From Bacteroidota bacterium (GTDB lineage: Bacteria; Bacteroidota; Bacteroidia; UKL13-3), in NCBI GenBank assembly GCA_004293295.1, contig RDYC01000207.1, forward strand, positions 1-13,808: 13,808 nt of DNA, in the 5' to 3' direction. Position numbers and translations under genes: made by a program. Below the pieces are notes generated by a model. The model was not told the DNA's origin. It was given only the letters and a program-made list of their open reading frames with translations, and ran no database searches. Shown here piece by piece: positions 7,312 to 13,808 of this stretch (positions are counted from its first letter, which is position 1; each line of letters starts with the position of its first letter).

Positions 7312-7770
7312 TTATTTTGCCCCGATTTGAACCCAAGTAATGTTTGCATCGGGTTGGTCGAAATTGGCATTAATGTATAGTTCATGGTTTTCACCGGTAG
7401 GGGTTAATCCATGCTTATTTATATATTCCATAAGTTTACCATACGTAACAGGTAACTGCATCCAATCCCCAAAATGCATGGTACTAACACAGTTAAACAA
7501 TGAAGTGGTTTTAAACAGAAATTCTCCTCGGTATTCTTCGGGTATTTTATTTACAGGTACACCTACTTCTAAAGTAAAAGGCTCGGTTTCGTCTCCCATA
7601 AAACCAATATAGGTCCAACAAACAGGCCCAGTTATCAGTAAGTGGTTGGCAACGGCTTCCTGTTGGAGCTTAGCCGCAATTTCGCGCTCTAAAAAAGTGT
7701 ACAGTTTGCTAATGGAAGTCTGTTCTCTGTAGTACAATAAGTGGATTGGAGAGATTTGATGTGTATTCAT
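7312..7770 (-). CDS. GyrI-like / AraC-type effector-binding domain protein
   Basis: This 152-residue stand-alone ligand-binding protein has the SHS2-module fold of GyrI and of the effector domains of AraC- and BmrR-type regulators. Visible signatures are GPVCWTYIGF (~48-57), the strand FTLEVGVPV (~65-73), the short MHFGDWMQLPVTYGKL helix region, and HELYIN (~129-134), whose Glu130 matches the conserved acidic residue of the family pocket. The C-terminal strand ends ITWVQIGAK. There is no DNA-binding domain, so it is probably a small-molecule binder or hydrolase rather than a regulator. The gene follows the WYL regulator by 83 bases on the same strand, and that gap holds two perfect inverted repeats and a -7-like box. 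This suggests its own regulated promoter. Confidence 0.8.
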   Translation of the reverse strand: MNTHQISPIHLLYYREQTSISKLYTFLEREIAAKLQQEAVANHLLITGPVCWTYIGFMGDETEPFTLEVGVPVNKIPEEYRGEFLFKTTSLFNCVSTMHFGDWMQLPVTYGKLMEYINKHGLTPTGENHELYINANFDQPDANITWVQIGAK

Positions 7771-7772
7771 GG

Positions 7773-7796
7773 TAGTAATTTTTATTCAAATTACTA
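7773..7796. repeat. Perfect inverted repeat in the leader of the GyrI-like gene
   Basis: TAGTAATTT (7773-7781) and AAATTACTA (7788-7796) are exact reverse complements separated by six bases. The repeat begins two bases upstream of the GyrI-like start codon and covers a minus-strand -7-like TAATTTG (7793-7787). It could be an operator overlapping the transcription start, or a leader hairpin limiting ribosome access. Confidence 0.5.
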
Positions 7797-7805
7797 GGTG
7801 TTTGG

Positions 7806-7821
7806 TGACAGCACTATGTCA
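7806..7821. promoter_or_regulatory. Candidate operator TGACA-N6-TGTCA
   Basis: Two perfect 5-base arms, TGACA (7806-7810) and TGTCA (7817-7821), flank six bases. The site lies 36 bases upstream of the GyrI-like ATG and about where the -33 element of its promoter would be, between that gene and the WYL regulator gene. The position suits a dimeric regulator such as the WYL protein, but the pairing is inference. Confidence 0.45.
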
Positions 7822-7853
7822 GTATCTTTTCTACCCTTAAAAAAAATGTATAC

Positions 7854-8810
7854 TTACTTTTGGTAATGCTCAAATAAGCCCTTTGTAAGCTGTTTGATTT
7901 CTTGTTTCAACGCTTCCGGCTTAACCACAGTAACATGATTGCCCCAATGTAACATCCAAACAGCAAAGCTTTTAATATCCCCATATTGAAATTCCATCTC
8001 AATATAACTGCCACAATCCAACTCTTTTTCAAACCCAAGATAATTTTTCAAATCGCTAACATGCTGTTCTAAACCTTTTTCAACCCTTAATACAATTTGG
8101 GTTAATTGCTCAGGTTGTAAAAAGAGTTTGGTAACTTCAGTCAGGGTAGGCAAGGCCGTCTTATTGTATTGTTCGTTTAAAATGGATAGGTTTTTGATGC
8201 GGTCCGGTCTGAAATCACGAACAGCTTTACGCATTCTGCACCAAGCAAAAAGGTGCCAACAGCCATTAATAAATGCCAAACCGATAGGTTCAACTTTACG
8301 TCTGTTGGTTTCATTTGTATAACGGGAGTAATACTCTATTTCAAGAACATATTGGTTTACCAGGGCGTGTTGGATATTGCTGATAAACTTGTTAGGAAAG
8401 ATGCTGGTATCAATTTGCGGACGCATACTATACACCAATATTCCTTCGTCTAATATTTCTAAATAGTCCTTATCATGGGTTTTTAACACGGCCCTTACCT
8501 TGTCCATGGCCGAGTTATATCCTTTGTATAATGATAAATCGCCAAATTTAGATAACAGTTTTTCTGCCGTTAGCATGGCACCTGCTTCATCCTTAGTAAA
8601 TAAAACAGGTGGTAATTGATACCCTTCTAAGATATAATAACCAAGTCCGGATTCTGCACCAATAGGAACGCCCGCTTCTTCCAATACCCTAATGTCACGA
8701 TAAATGGTGCGCACACTCGTGTCAAATTTCTGGGCAAGTTGTTGTGCAGTTATTTTCTTTCTGGATTGAAGTTGAAGAAGAATGGCGGTAATACGTTCTA
8801 GGCGGTTCAT
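7854..8810 (-). CDS. YafY-type HTH transcriptional regulator with WYL domain
   Basis: This 318-residue cytoplasmic regulator has a winged helix-turn-helix at ~1-60: MNRLERITAILLQL, then ITAQQLAQKFDTSVRTIYRD with the recognition helix, then the wing GLGYYILEGYQLPPV. The WYL sensor domain spans ~155-215; its signature is WHL at 185-187 (GCWHLFAWCR) in place of Trp-Tyr-Leu, followed by the conserved RDFRPDRI (199-206). A WCX-type C-terminal extension fills ~235-318. Such proteins bind a ligand and regulate nearby genes. A TTG at 8822 is in frame, but ATG 8810 gives the typical MNRLxR start. It is divergent from the BFN gene and upstream of the GyrI-like, AHSA1 and MGMT-like genes, its most likely targets. 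Confidence 0.9.
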   Translation of the reverse strand: MNRLERITAILLQLQSRKKITAQQLAQKFDTSVRTIYRDIRVLEEAGVPIGAESGLGYYILEGYQLPPVLFTKDEAGAMLTAEKLLSKFGDLSLYKGYNSAMDKVRAVLKTHDKDYLEILDEGILVYSMRPQIDTSIFPNKFISNIQHALVNQYVLEIEYYSRYTNETNRRKVEPIGLAFINGCWHLFAWCRMRKAVRDFRPDRIKNLSILNEQYNKTALPTLTEVTKLFLQPEQLTQIVLRVEKGLEQHVSDLKNYLGFEKELDCGSYIEMEFQYGDIKSFAVWMLHWGNHVTVVKPEALKQEIKQLTKGLFEHYQK

Positions 8811-8851
8811 AAAAAGTTTCAAACACTTGCGGTGAATAAGGTTCGAATTTA

Positions 8852-8882
8852 TTTGAAAAATTAGTATTTTACATTAGGTTTG
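8852..8882 (+). promoter_or_regulatory. Bacteroidota-type promoter of the BFN-CNT operon
   Basis: TTTG at 8852-8855 and TAGGTTTG at 8875-8882 are separated by 19 bases, an exact match to the Bacteroidota primary-sigma consensus (-33 TTTG, -7 TAnnTTTG). Transcription should start near 8888, giving a leader of roughly 25-30 bases before the ATG at 8916. The in-frame TTG at 8880 lies inside the -7 box, so it cannot be the start of this transcript. Confidence 0.8.
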
Positions 8883-8915
8883 AGCACTAAGTTAAAACAA
8901 GACCAACGATTTTGC

Positions 8916-9509
8916 ATGAGTAAGGTTAGATTAAATATTGTAGGATTAAGTTCAGGACAAAGCAACGGATCATATACATTAATATTAGGCGAAGAAAACG
9001 GAAGAAGAAAGCTTCCGATTATTATTGGGAGTTTTGAAGCACAGGCCATAGCCATTGAGATTGAAAAAATAGTTCCCTTTAGGCCAATGACCCATGATTT
9101 ATTTGTAAGTTTTGCCAGAACATTTGGAGTGCACATTGAAGAAGTAGAAATATATAACCTTGTTGATGGTGTATTTCATGCAAAGCTAATTTGTGAAATT
9201 GATGGAGAAACCCGAGAAATAGATGCCAGAACAAGTGATTCAATTGCATTGGCGGTTCGCTTTAAATGTCCTATATTTACTAACGAGCAAATTATGGCCG
9301 AAGCAGGAATGATTTTTACAGAGGATATGACAGAGGATGATATGTTGGAAGATACCGGGAGCAGCACATCAAAAAAAGCTGCGGGGCCAAATGATATTAG
9401 CCGCATGAGCATGGATGAACTGGAAGAGAAACTGAATGAAGCATTGAGCATAGAAGACTACCAGCGCGCAGCTTTGTTAAGAGACGAATTAAATAAAAGA
9501 AAAAAATAA
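8916..9509 (+). CDS. Bifunctional nuclease (BFN) family protein with C-terminal UVR motif
   Basis: This 197-residue protein has a BFN (DUF151) domain at ~1-128: the opening KVRLNIVGLSSGQSNG, the strand RRKLPIIIGSFEAQAIAIEI, the helix RPMTHDLFVSF, and ARTSDSIALAVRFKCPIF. An acidic linker (~135-150) and a Ser/Lys stretch lead to a UvrB/UvrC motif, MSMDELEEKLNEALSIEDYQ and on to RDELNKRKK (~164-197). That two-domain plan is standard in Bacteroidota. Plant and bacterial BFN proteins have been described as acting on DNA and RNA; the role of this copy is unknown, and the UVR motif suggests a protein partner. The start at ATG 8916 is fixed by the promoter, whose -7 box contains the upstream TTG. The stop lies nine bases before the CNT gene, so the two form an operon. 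Confidence 0.9.
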   Translation: MSKVRLNIVGLSSGQSNGSYTLILGEENGRRKLPIIIGSFEAQAIAIEIEKIVPFRPMTHDLFVSFARTFGVHIEEVEIYNLVDGVFHAKLICEIDGETREIDARTSDSIALAVRFKCPIFTNEQIMAEAGMIFTEDMTEDDMLEDTGSSTSKKAAGPNDISRMSMDELEEKLNEALSIEDYQRAALLRDELNKRKK

Positions 9510-9518
9510 AAACTGATT

Positions 9519-10799
9519 ATGGAAAGATTTACCGGCCTATTGGGTGTAATTGTAATATTAGGGATTGCATTTTTGGTTTCAAATAACAGGAAGGCAATAA
9601 ACTACAGGCTGGTATTAAGTGGTCTTGGCATACAACTCCTTATGGCGTTATTTATACTAAAAACAAGCATAGGGCAACAACTTTTCTACAGTTTAGGTAA
9701 TGCCATAAAAGAACTTCTTGAAATGGCTGACAAAGGTGGTGAGTTTGTGTTTGGAGGCTTGGTTCGCCCTGATTTATTAAAACCCCTATTGGGCGATGCG
9801 CATAGTTATGTGTTTATTTTTAAGATTATGCCGGCCATTATTTTTGTTGCTGTATTGGTAAACATTGCATACCACATTGGTCTAATGCAAATAATCGTTT
9901 CGTTTTTTGCCCGCATCGTACATTTTTTAATGAGGGTTAGTGGGAGCGAAGCACTCAGCAATGTTGCCAGTGCATTTGTTGGCCAGGTTGAGGCGCAGAT
10001 TATGATAAAGCCTTACATATCTTCAATGACAATGAGTGAACTCTTGGCAAGCATGAGTGGAAGTATGGCCTGTATAGCAGGAGGTGTAATGGCAGTATAT
10101 ATTTCAATGGGTATTCCTGCTCCATATTTATTAGCAGCCAGTATTATGGCCGCTCCTGCTGCATTGGTTATTTCAAAAATTGTTTGGCCCGAAACAGAAG
10201 AATCGCCAACAAAAGGCGCGGTTAAATTGGAGGTTAAAAAAGTACATGCCAATTTGCTTGATGCAATTGCCCATGGAGCAAGTGATGGACTAAAGGTATC
10301 GCTAAACGTAATGGCAATGCTAATTGGTTTTATCGCGTTGATAGCCTTATTCAATGCACTGTTAGGAAAAGTTGGGTTATTGATGGCCGCAGGTAATATT
10401 GATTTATCCGCAATTGGAATTGATGTAAACCAGCTATCGTTAAATGCGATTTTCGGCAGTATATTTTCTGTATTTGCATGGTTAATGGGCGTACCGGCCG
10501 TTGATACTTTTACCGTTGGCTCTCTTATGGGAACTAAAATGGTTATTAACGAGTTTGTAGCATATTCGCAGCTCACACCAATGATTAATCAACAAACACT
10601 TATGCATAAAAGTGTGGTAATAGCCAGTTTCGCATTATGTGGTTTTGCCAACTTTAGTTCAATTGCCATACAAGTTGGTGGCATAGGCGAGCTTGCTCCA
10701 AGCAGAAGATCTGATCTTGCCAAACTTGGTTTTAGGGCTTTATTGTGCGGCACACTTGCTTCTTATCTCTCTGCAACCATAGCCGGAATAATGGTGTAG
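9519..10799 (+). CDS. NupC/CNT family nucleoside transporter with altered binding-site residues
   Basis: This 426-residue inner-membrane transporter aligns end to end, from memory, with the concentrative nucleoside transporter vcCNT of Vibrio cholerae: LGIAFLVSNNRKAINYR at the start, GGEFVFGGLV, MTMSELLASM, SDGLKVSLNVMAMLIGFIALIA, NEFVAYSQ, and CGFANFSSIAIQVGGIG near the end. Ribose-contact residues are kept: E345 (vcCNT E332), N378 (N368) and S381 (S371). The nucleobase motif GQTEAP reads GQVEAQ here (Q156, V157, E158, Q160), replacing the Thr contact with Val. The two side-chain sodium ligands are also changed: N149 to S151 and S183 to C185. The substrate or coupling ion may therefore differ from vcCNT. 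The gene lies nine bases after the BFN gene, under the same promoter. Confidence 0.93.
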   Translation: MERFTGLLGVIVILGIAFLVSNNRKAINYRLVLSGLGIQLLMALFILKTSIGQQLFYSLGNAIKELLEMADKGGEFVFGGLVRPDLLKPLLGDAHSYVFIFKIMPAIIFVAVLVNIAYHIGLMQIIVSFFARIVHFLMRVSGSEALSNVASAFVGQVEAQIMIKPYISSMTMSELLASMSGSMACIAGGVMAVYISMGIPAPYLLAASIMAAPAALVISKIVWPETEESPTKGAVKLEVKKVHANLLDAIAHGASDGLKVSLNVMAMLIGFIALIALFNALLGKVGLLMAAGNIDLSAIGIDVNQLSLNAIFGSIFSVFAWLMGVPAVDTFTVGSLMGTKMVINEFVAYSQLTPMINQQTLMHKSVVIASFALCGFANFSSIAIQVGGIGELAPSRRSDLAKLGFRALLCGTLASYLSATIAGIMV

Positions 10800-10804
10800 G
10801 TGTA

Positions 10805-11005
10805 TTAACGATTCCGCCTTAAGCTATCCCGCTTTTGCTGTTGAATGTTTTTTAAGGAATCAAGTGTGTGAACACTCCCGGGTTTGGGCATTTCCACCAC
10901 TGCATCAGGTGTAGGATTTTTATGTGATGATTGACAGCCAAATCCTCCCATCAATAAACCACTAATGAGCAACAATAATCCGTTTCGAAGTGATGATGTT
11001 ATCAT
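10805..11005 (-). CDS. Small lipoprotein, 66 aa, overlapping the T9SS cargo gene
   Basis: Starting at ATG 11005, the product has a basic N-region (SSLRNG), a hydrophobic core (LLLLISGLLMGG) and a lipobox GFGC, so C24 is the predicted lipidated residue. The mature part is only 43 residues, polar and without cysteines: a proline-containing stretch, then a strongly basic tail, QQQKRDSLRRNR. The residues after the cysteine (QSSHK) lack the acidic surface-export tag, so it may stay on the periplasmic side. Its first 44 bases overlap, out of frame, the last codons of the 620-residue T9SS protein, suggesting translational coupling. It ends five bases from the convergent CNT gene. A longer in-frame start at 11035 exists but spoils the signal peptide. 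I do not recognise a family. Confidence 0.5.
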   Translation of the reverse strand: MITSSLRNGLLLLISGLLMGGFGCQSSHKNPTPDAVVEMPKPGSVHTLDSLKNIQQQKRDSLRRNR

Positions 11006-12824
11006 GGTTTTTAATATTGATGATGTAGGTGCCATTACTTAATTTATCCGTATTCAAACTGAAGCGGTTGATTCCTGGTTTTCCATGGTCAACCAATAGA
11101 ACCTCATTGTTTTGGCCCAGCACATTTATGATAGAAAACTCTAACAGCAATTTCTCTTTAAGTTCAAATTCAACTTGCACATAACCACTACTGGGAACAG
11201 GAAAAACATGAATTTCTCGGGCAATTGGTTCATCGCGATTGCTTAATCCTAATAATGGGTCGTTACTTCTAATTCTAGCTATCCAAGTGCGGTGGTTTCC
11301 GTTTGCCAGCCCATAAGAATTGGCCAAATAACATTCACCCAATTTATTGTACTTTGGTTGAATCCCACTGTAATCTCCCCAACGTTCAATACTATCCAAT
11401 AGCACATTAATATTGCCCTCACCTAACTTTACATGGATCGGTGCCGACACTTCTCCATCTCTGGCAACAAACACCGCTGAATTGCCGGCAAATTTTGTTT
11501 CAGAAACATGCGAAAATGAAATCAACATGGTTTGGTCGGTTTTAAAACCACCACCTGCGTATGCAATACTCGGATACCCAATATCCATGCTGTCATAGCT
11601 AATAATTTTACCAGACACAGTAGGTTGTTGCGCGTTACTTACATCTATCCGACCATAATAAACAGAAGGGGCAAAGTTAGCCTCGTTAATAGAATTGCCC
11701 ACATAATGAATGGTGTTTTCATGTTTTAGCGCACTTAGCGCCCTGGCATCATTGGTTTGCATATATTGCCCTCCGGGCTGCGGTGCATTGGGCTGCAAGC
11801 CATATGGCACATTTGTTTTAAGAACCTTTAATGTTAAGGTAGGGTTGGCATCAAGTGTATTGCTTATCTCATGCAAAAAAACAGTATCATTGCGCAGGTC
11901 ACCCGGCCTAACAGATACAAAGTAGTGGTTTGGCCCATACAACATGCTGCTACCCTTTACCGGACAAATGCTCCAAATGGGTTTATTGTTATATTTAATA
12001 TTGTAATAGGCCTTCTTTCTCAGTGAGTCACCTTTAAAACCATCATCCTTATTTACTTGCCAAATGATAGATTCCATAAAGCCTTCTTGCCATGAAGTAT
12101 TGTCTTTTAAACGATTTACAGTAATAAACAATTCAGTGTTCGAAATAGAAATAATTGGATAATCACTCCAAGAGCTATCACCAAAAATATTACCGGGAAT
12201 GGTGTAAAAGTTCCAGGTGGCGTTCGGGTTATTGGTTTGACTAAAGGCAACAATAATTCGAGTATCAGCCGATGTAGTCCCCTGTAAAAAAACCACGATA
12301 AAACGGTCGGCAATTGGGTCGTAAACCACCCTTGGATCAAATGTTCTGTTTAAGCTACCTAACGATCGGGCAAAGTTTGCCAAGGTTCTACTAAAAATAA
12401 ATCCTCCGGAATCGTTATACAAAGCCACATTTTGATTCACTACACTTACAATTATTCCATCATTGCTAACAGCAATATCATTGTCATTCGGGGTGCCTTG
12501 GGGATTATTTGCTTGAAAACCACGTATAATAGTTGGTGCAGGTGGTAATGCTTTCTTCAATTCATTTGTTGCGGCTTTTTGTTGCGCGTAATTGGCCCTT
12601 GCCGCTTCTAGCTGTTGTTTTTTATATGATATTGAACCCATGGCTGGCACAGGTGGTACGCTTTTTATGAGTTGAAGTTGTGCTTCATAATCAATACCAA
12701 CATCTGTAAAATTTACCACAGCCTGTTTGGGTGAATTATGAAATAAGCTGGAATAGGTAAATTCCTGTGCAGATAGCTGTGTAGTACCAACGATAGCTAA
12801 AAACAAGTAAACGGCTTTTTTCAT
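10962..12824 (-). CDS. Large secreted protein with T9SS type A sorting domain
   Basis: From ATG 12824 the product is 620 residues. An upstream in-frame ATG at 12872 would put 16 unsuitable residues before the signal peptide and lies outside the likely transcript. The signal peptide runs MKKAVYLFLAIVG to LSA19, with cleavage before Q20, as in the other T9SS protein here. Residues ~65-95 form a Lys/Gln/Ala-rich helix, perhaps a short coiled coil. A long beta-rich region (~100-535), with motifs such as FDPRVVYDPIADRFIVVF and WSDYPIISIS, suggests a beta-propeller related to sialidase-like or exported repeat proteins, but no catalytic residues can be assigned. The T9SS C-terminal domain is ~538-620: IHVFPVPSSGYVQVEF, LEFSIINVLGQ, LSNGTYIINI, ending SKRIIVAH. 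It is followed by an overlapping small lipoprotein gene. Confidence 0.85.
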   Translation of the reverse strand: MKKAVYLFLAIVGTTQLSAQEFTYSSLFHNSPKQAVVNFTDVGIDYEAQLQLIKSVPPVPAMGSISYKKQQLEAARANYAQQKAATNELKKALPPAPTIIRGFQANNPQGTPNDNDIAVSNDGIIVSVVNQNVALYNDSGGFIFSRTLANFARSLGSLNRTFDPRVVYDPIADRFIVVFLQGTTSADTRIIVAFSQTNNPNATWNFYTIPGNIFGDSSWSDYPIISISNTELFITVNRLKDNTSWQEGFMESIIWQVNKDDGFKGDSLRKKAYYNIKYNNKPIWSICPVKGSSMLYGPNHYFVSVRPGDLRNDTVFLHEISNTLDANPTLTLKVLKTNVPYGLQPNAPQPGGQYMQTNDARALSALKHENTIHYVGNSINEANFAPSVYYGRIDVSNAQQPTVSGKIISYDSMDIGYPSIAYAGGGFKTDQTMLISFSHVSETKFAGNSAVFVARDGEVSAPIHVKLGEGNINVLLDSIERWGDYSGIQPKYNKLGECYLANSYGLANGNHRTWIARIRSNDPLLGLSNRDEPIAREIHVFPVPSSGYVQVEFELKEKLLLEFSIINVLGQNNEVLLVDHGKPGINRFSLNTDKLSNGTYIINIKNHDNIITSKRIIVAH

Positions 12825-12843
12825 ATGATTAAAACAATATGAA

Positions 12844-12872
12844 CGAATGTAGTAATTTTTTAATTGATGCAA
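12844..12872 (-). promoter_or_regulatory. Candidate promoter of the large T9SS cargo gene
   Basis: On the minus strand a TTG (12872-12870) and TACATTCG (12851-12844; one mismatch to TAnnTTTG) are 18 bases apart, giving a leader of about 14 bases before ATG 12824. The spacing fits the Bacteroidota promoter; the match is imperfect. Confidence 0.4.
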
Positions 12873-12876
12873 TTAA
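12860..12876. repeat. Inverted repeat TTAATTG-ATG-CAATTAA
   Basis: Perfect 7-base arms flank three bases between the DMT permease stop and the T9SS cargo start. The repeat covers the candidate -33 TTG of the cargo gene, so it could be an operator. It is very AT-rich and may be chance; no U-run follows on either strand in terminator fashion. Confidence 0.3.
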
Positions 12877-12890
12877 TAGCAACCAAACTT

Positions 12891-13772
12891 TTAAGATGAT
12901 TTGCTTGAAAATTTTGCTTTAATAAGCGGGTATGTAAATACACTGGTAAGTATAATCAGCACCCCTGCATAAAATCCATTGCTCATATATTCCGTATCAG
13001 CAAAAAGCAGTAAAGAAAAAACAATGCCATACACAGGCTCCAAGTTGTTGGTGATGATTACCGTTAATGGGGTAAAGTGTTTAAGGATTTCAACACTCCA
13101 AGTAAAGGCTATCGTGGTACAAAAAACACTTAAAACAAGCAAGTAAACTCCGTCAGAGATACTTAAAGCAGGTAATTCAAAACCGGTTTCAGATAAAAAC
13201 AACTTTACCATAGAAATAAATATTAAGGCACCTGAAAACTCGTAAAAAGTAATTTTATAAGCCCCGTGGACTTGGATGAGTTTACCATTATATACACCAA
13301 AAAAAGCCCCGGTAAGTGCGGCAAGTATACCATAAATGAGTCCGGCTATTTGGCTGGTTTCAAATTTAAAAATAATTCCCAACCCGATTACCAAAATAAT
13401 TCCATAAATAAAATCGCCCCAAAAAAAACGTTGTTTTAACAAGAGTGGCTGCAGTAAGCTGGCAAATAATGTGATGGTACTAAATCCGGCCATCGCAACG
13501 CTAACATTACTCACTTTTATGGCATGGTAAAAAAAATACCAATGAAGTCCAACAATGCAGCCTATAACCAGTAATTTAATAATTTGTACTGGATTTAAAT
13601 GAAGGCTTTGTTTTTTAAACCACACAAATGCCATTAAACTCACTATGGCAAGAGCAAGCCTATACCATACCAAATCTAAAGCCCCAAAAGAAATCAATTT
13701 CCCAAGCACAGGGGTAAAGCCCCAAAGTAAAATAATGGTGTGTAATTGAATCAATTTATCGCTTTTCACCAT
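12891..13772 (-). CDS. DMT superfamily (EamA) permease
   Basis: This 293-residue inner-membrane protein has about ten hydrophobic segments arranged as two EamA repeats. The first opens LHTIILLWGFTPVLGKLISF and contains YRLALAIVSL, followed by HWYFFYHAIKVSNVSVAMAG. The second starts near residue 145 (GILAALTGAFFGVYNGKLI) and ends with the conserved WSVEILKHFTPLTVIITNNL and LEPVYGIVFSLLLF, then a basic tail (KAKFSSKSS). The length and two-repeat plan are typical of drug/metabolite exporters; the substrate cannot be predicted. The ATG at 13772 follows directly on a TAA that may end an upstream gene. The T9SS cargo gene starts 66 bases after its stop and seems to have its own promoter. Confidence 0.9.
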   Translation of the reverse strand: MVKSDKLIQLHTIILLWGFTPVLGKLISFGALDLVWYRLALAIVSLMAFVWFKKQSLHLNPVQIIKLLVIGCIVGLHWYFFYHAIKVSNVSVAMAGFSTITLFASLLQPLLLKQRFFWGDFIYGIILVIGLGIIFKFETSQIAGLIYGILAALTGAFFGVYNGKLIQVHGAYKITFYEFSGALIFISMVKLFLSETGFELPALSISDGVYLLVLSVFCTTIAFTWSVEILKHFTPLTVIITNNLEPVYGIVFSLLLFADTEYMSNGFYAGVLIILTSVFTYPLIKAKFSSKSS

Positions 13773-13808
13773 TTATTTCGGGGTGGTTTTTACCATAAAC
13801 AGGGCAAT
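13773..13808 (-). CDS. Possible C-terminal end of an upstream gene (edge fragment)
   Basis: The frame is open from the right edge for 11 codons, ending MVKTTPK and a TAA that abuts the DMT ATG. The hydrophobic IALF followed by a basic tail could be the end of a membrane protein. Eleven codons are too few to be sure; it may be plain leader sequence. Confidence 0.25.
   Translation of the reverse strand: MALFMVKTTPK

Noticed and set aside
7182..7394. Minus-strand ORF of 70 codons with a His-rich stretch (HHHHKHH)
   Set aside because: It overlaps the end of the GyrI-like gene and the start of the AHSA1 gene in another frame. The His run comes from a simple ATG/ATC-type repeat in the intergenic gap, and the product has no family features.
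8880..8915. Twelve-residue N-terminal extension of the BFN protein from TTG 8880
   Set aside because: The TTG lies inside the -7 box of the promoter, so it precedes the transcript, and the family normally begins near ATG 8916.
10013..10576. Minus-strand ORF of 187 codons opposite the CNT transporter gene
   Set aside because: It is a shadow on the opposite strand of a well-conserved membrane protein. Its Ala/Ile-rich composition mirrors the hydrophobic codons of the CNT gene.
12825..12872. N-terminal extension of the large T9SS protein from ATG 12872
   Set aside because: It would place 16 polar residues before a textbook signal peptide that starts with MKKA at 12824, and it overlaps the candidate promoter.

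Overview
The window looks like ordinary chromosome from a Bacteroidota member (Flavobacteriia/Sphingobacteriia/Chitinophagia-like). The evidence is AT-rich DNA, two proteins with type IX secretion (T9SS) type A C-terminal sorting domains, a MurF-alanine racemase fusion, an Omp28-type lipoprotein with an acidic export tag after the lipid cysteine, promoters of the TTTG-N19-TAnnTTTG type, and starts with almost no Shine-Dalgarno sequences. I see no tRNA, rRNA, CRISPR array, insertion sequence or prophage gene.

Layout. 1-3059 (+): the 3' part of an MFS exporter, then murF-alr. 3060-4142 (-): an AlkC-type alkylation-repair glycosylase, whose stop codon abuts that of murF-alr. 4209-5030 (-): an Omp28-like thioredoxin-fold lipoprotein, with a strong hairpin terminator on its 3' side. 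5031-5622: a gene-poor stretch holding one doubtful 72-aa ORF. 5623-6318 (+): a small T9SS cargo protein. 6361-8810 (-): a WYL regulator, a GyrI-like effector-binding protein, an AHSA1/SRPBCC protein and an MGMT-like protein lacking the acceptor cysteine; they run in one direction and end at a shared bidirectional terminator. 8916-10799 (+): a bifunctional nuclease (BFN) and a CNT-family nucleoside transporter, led by a near-perfect Bacteroidota promoter. 10805-13772 (-): a DMT permease, a 620-aa T9SS cargo protein and a small lipoprotein that overlaps the cargo gene.

How the genes may work together. murF-alr supplies D-alanine and attaches D-Ala-D-Ala to the peptidoglycan precursor. The WYL cluster looks like a small-molecule-responsive module; two perfect inverted repeats in the leader of the GyrI-like gene are candidate operators. 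The BFN-CNT pair suggests nucleotide/nucleoside handling.

Most of the window is conventional. The points most worth checking are: (1) the CNT transporter, where residues aligned with the nucleobase contact (Thr to Val) and with both side-chain sodium ligands (Asn to Ser, Ser to Cys) of the characterised Vibrio cholerae protein are changed while the ribose-binding residues are kept; (2) the WYL/GyrI/AHSA1/MGMT-like cluster and its inverted repeats; (3) the lipoprotein gene nested over the end of a T9SS cargo gene. I did not find a clearly new multi-gene system.
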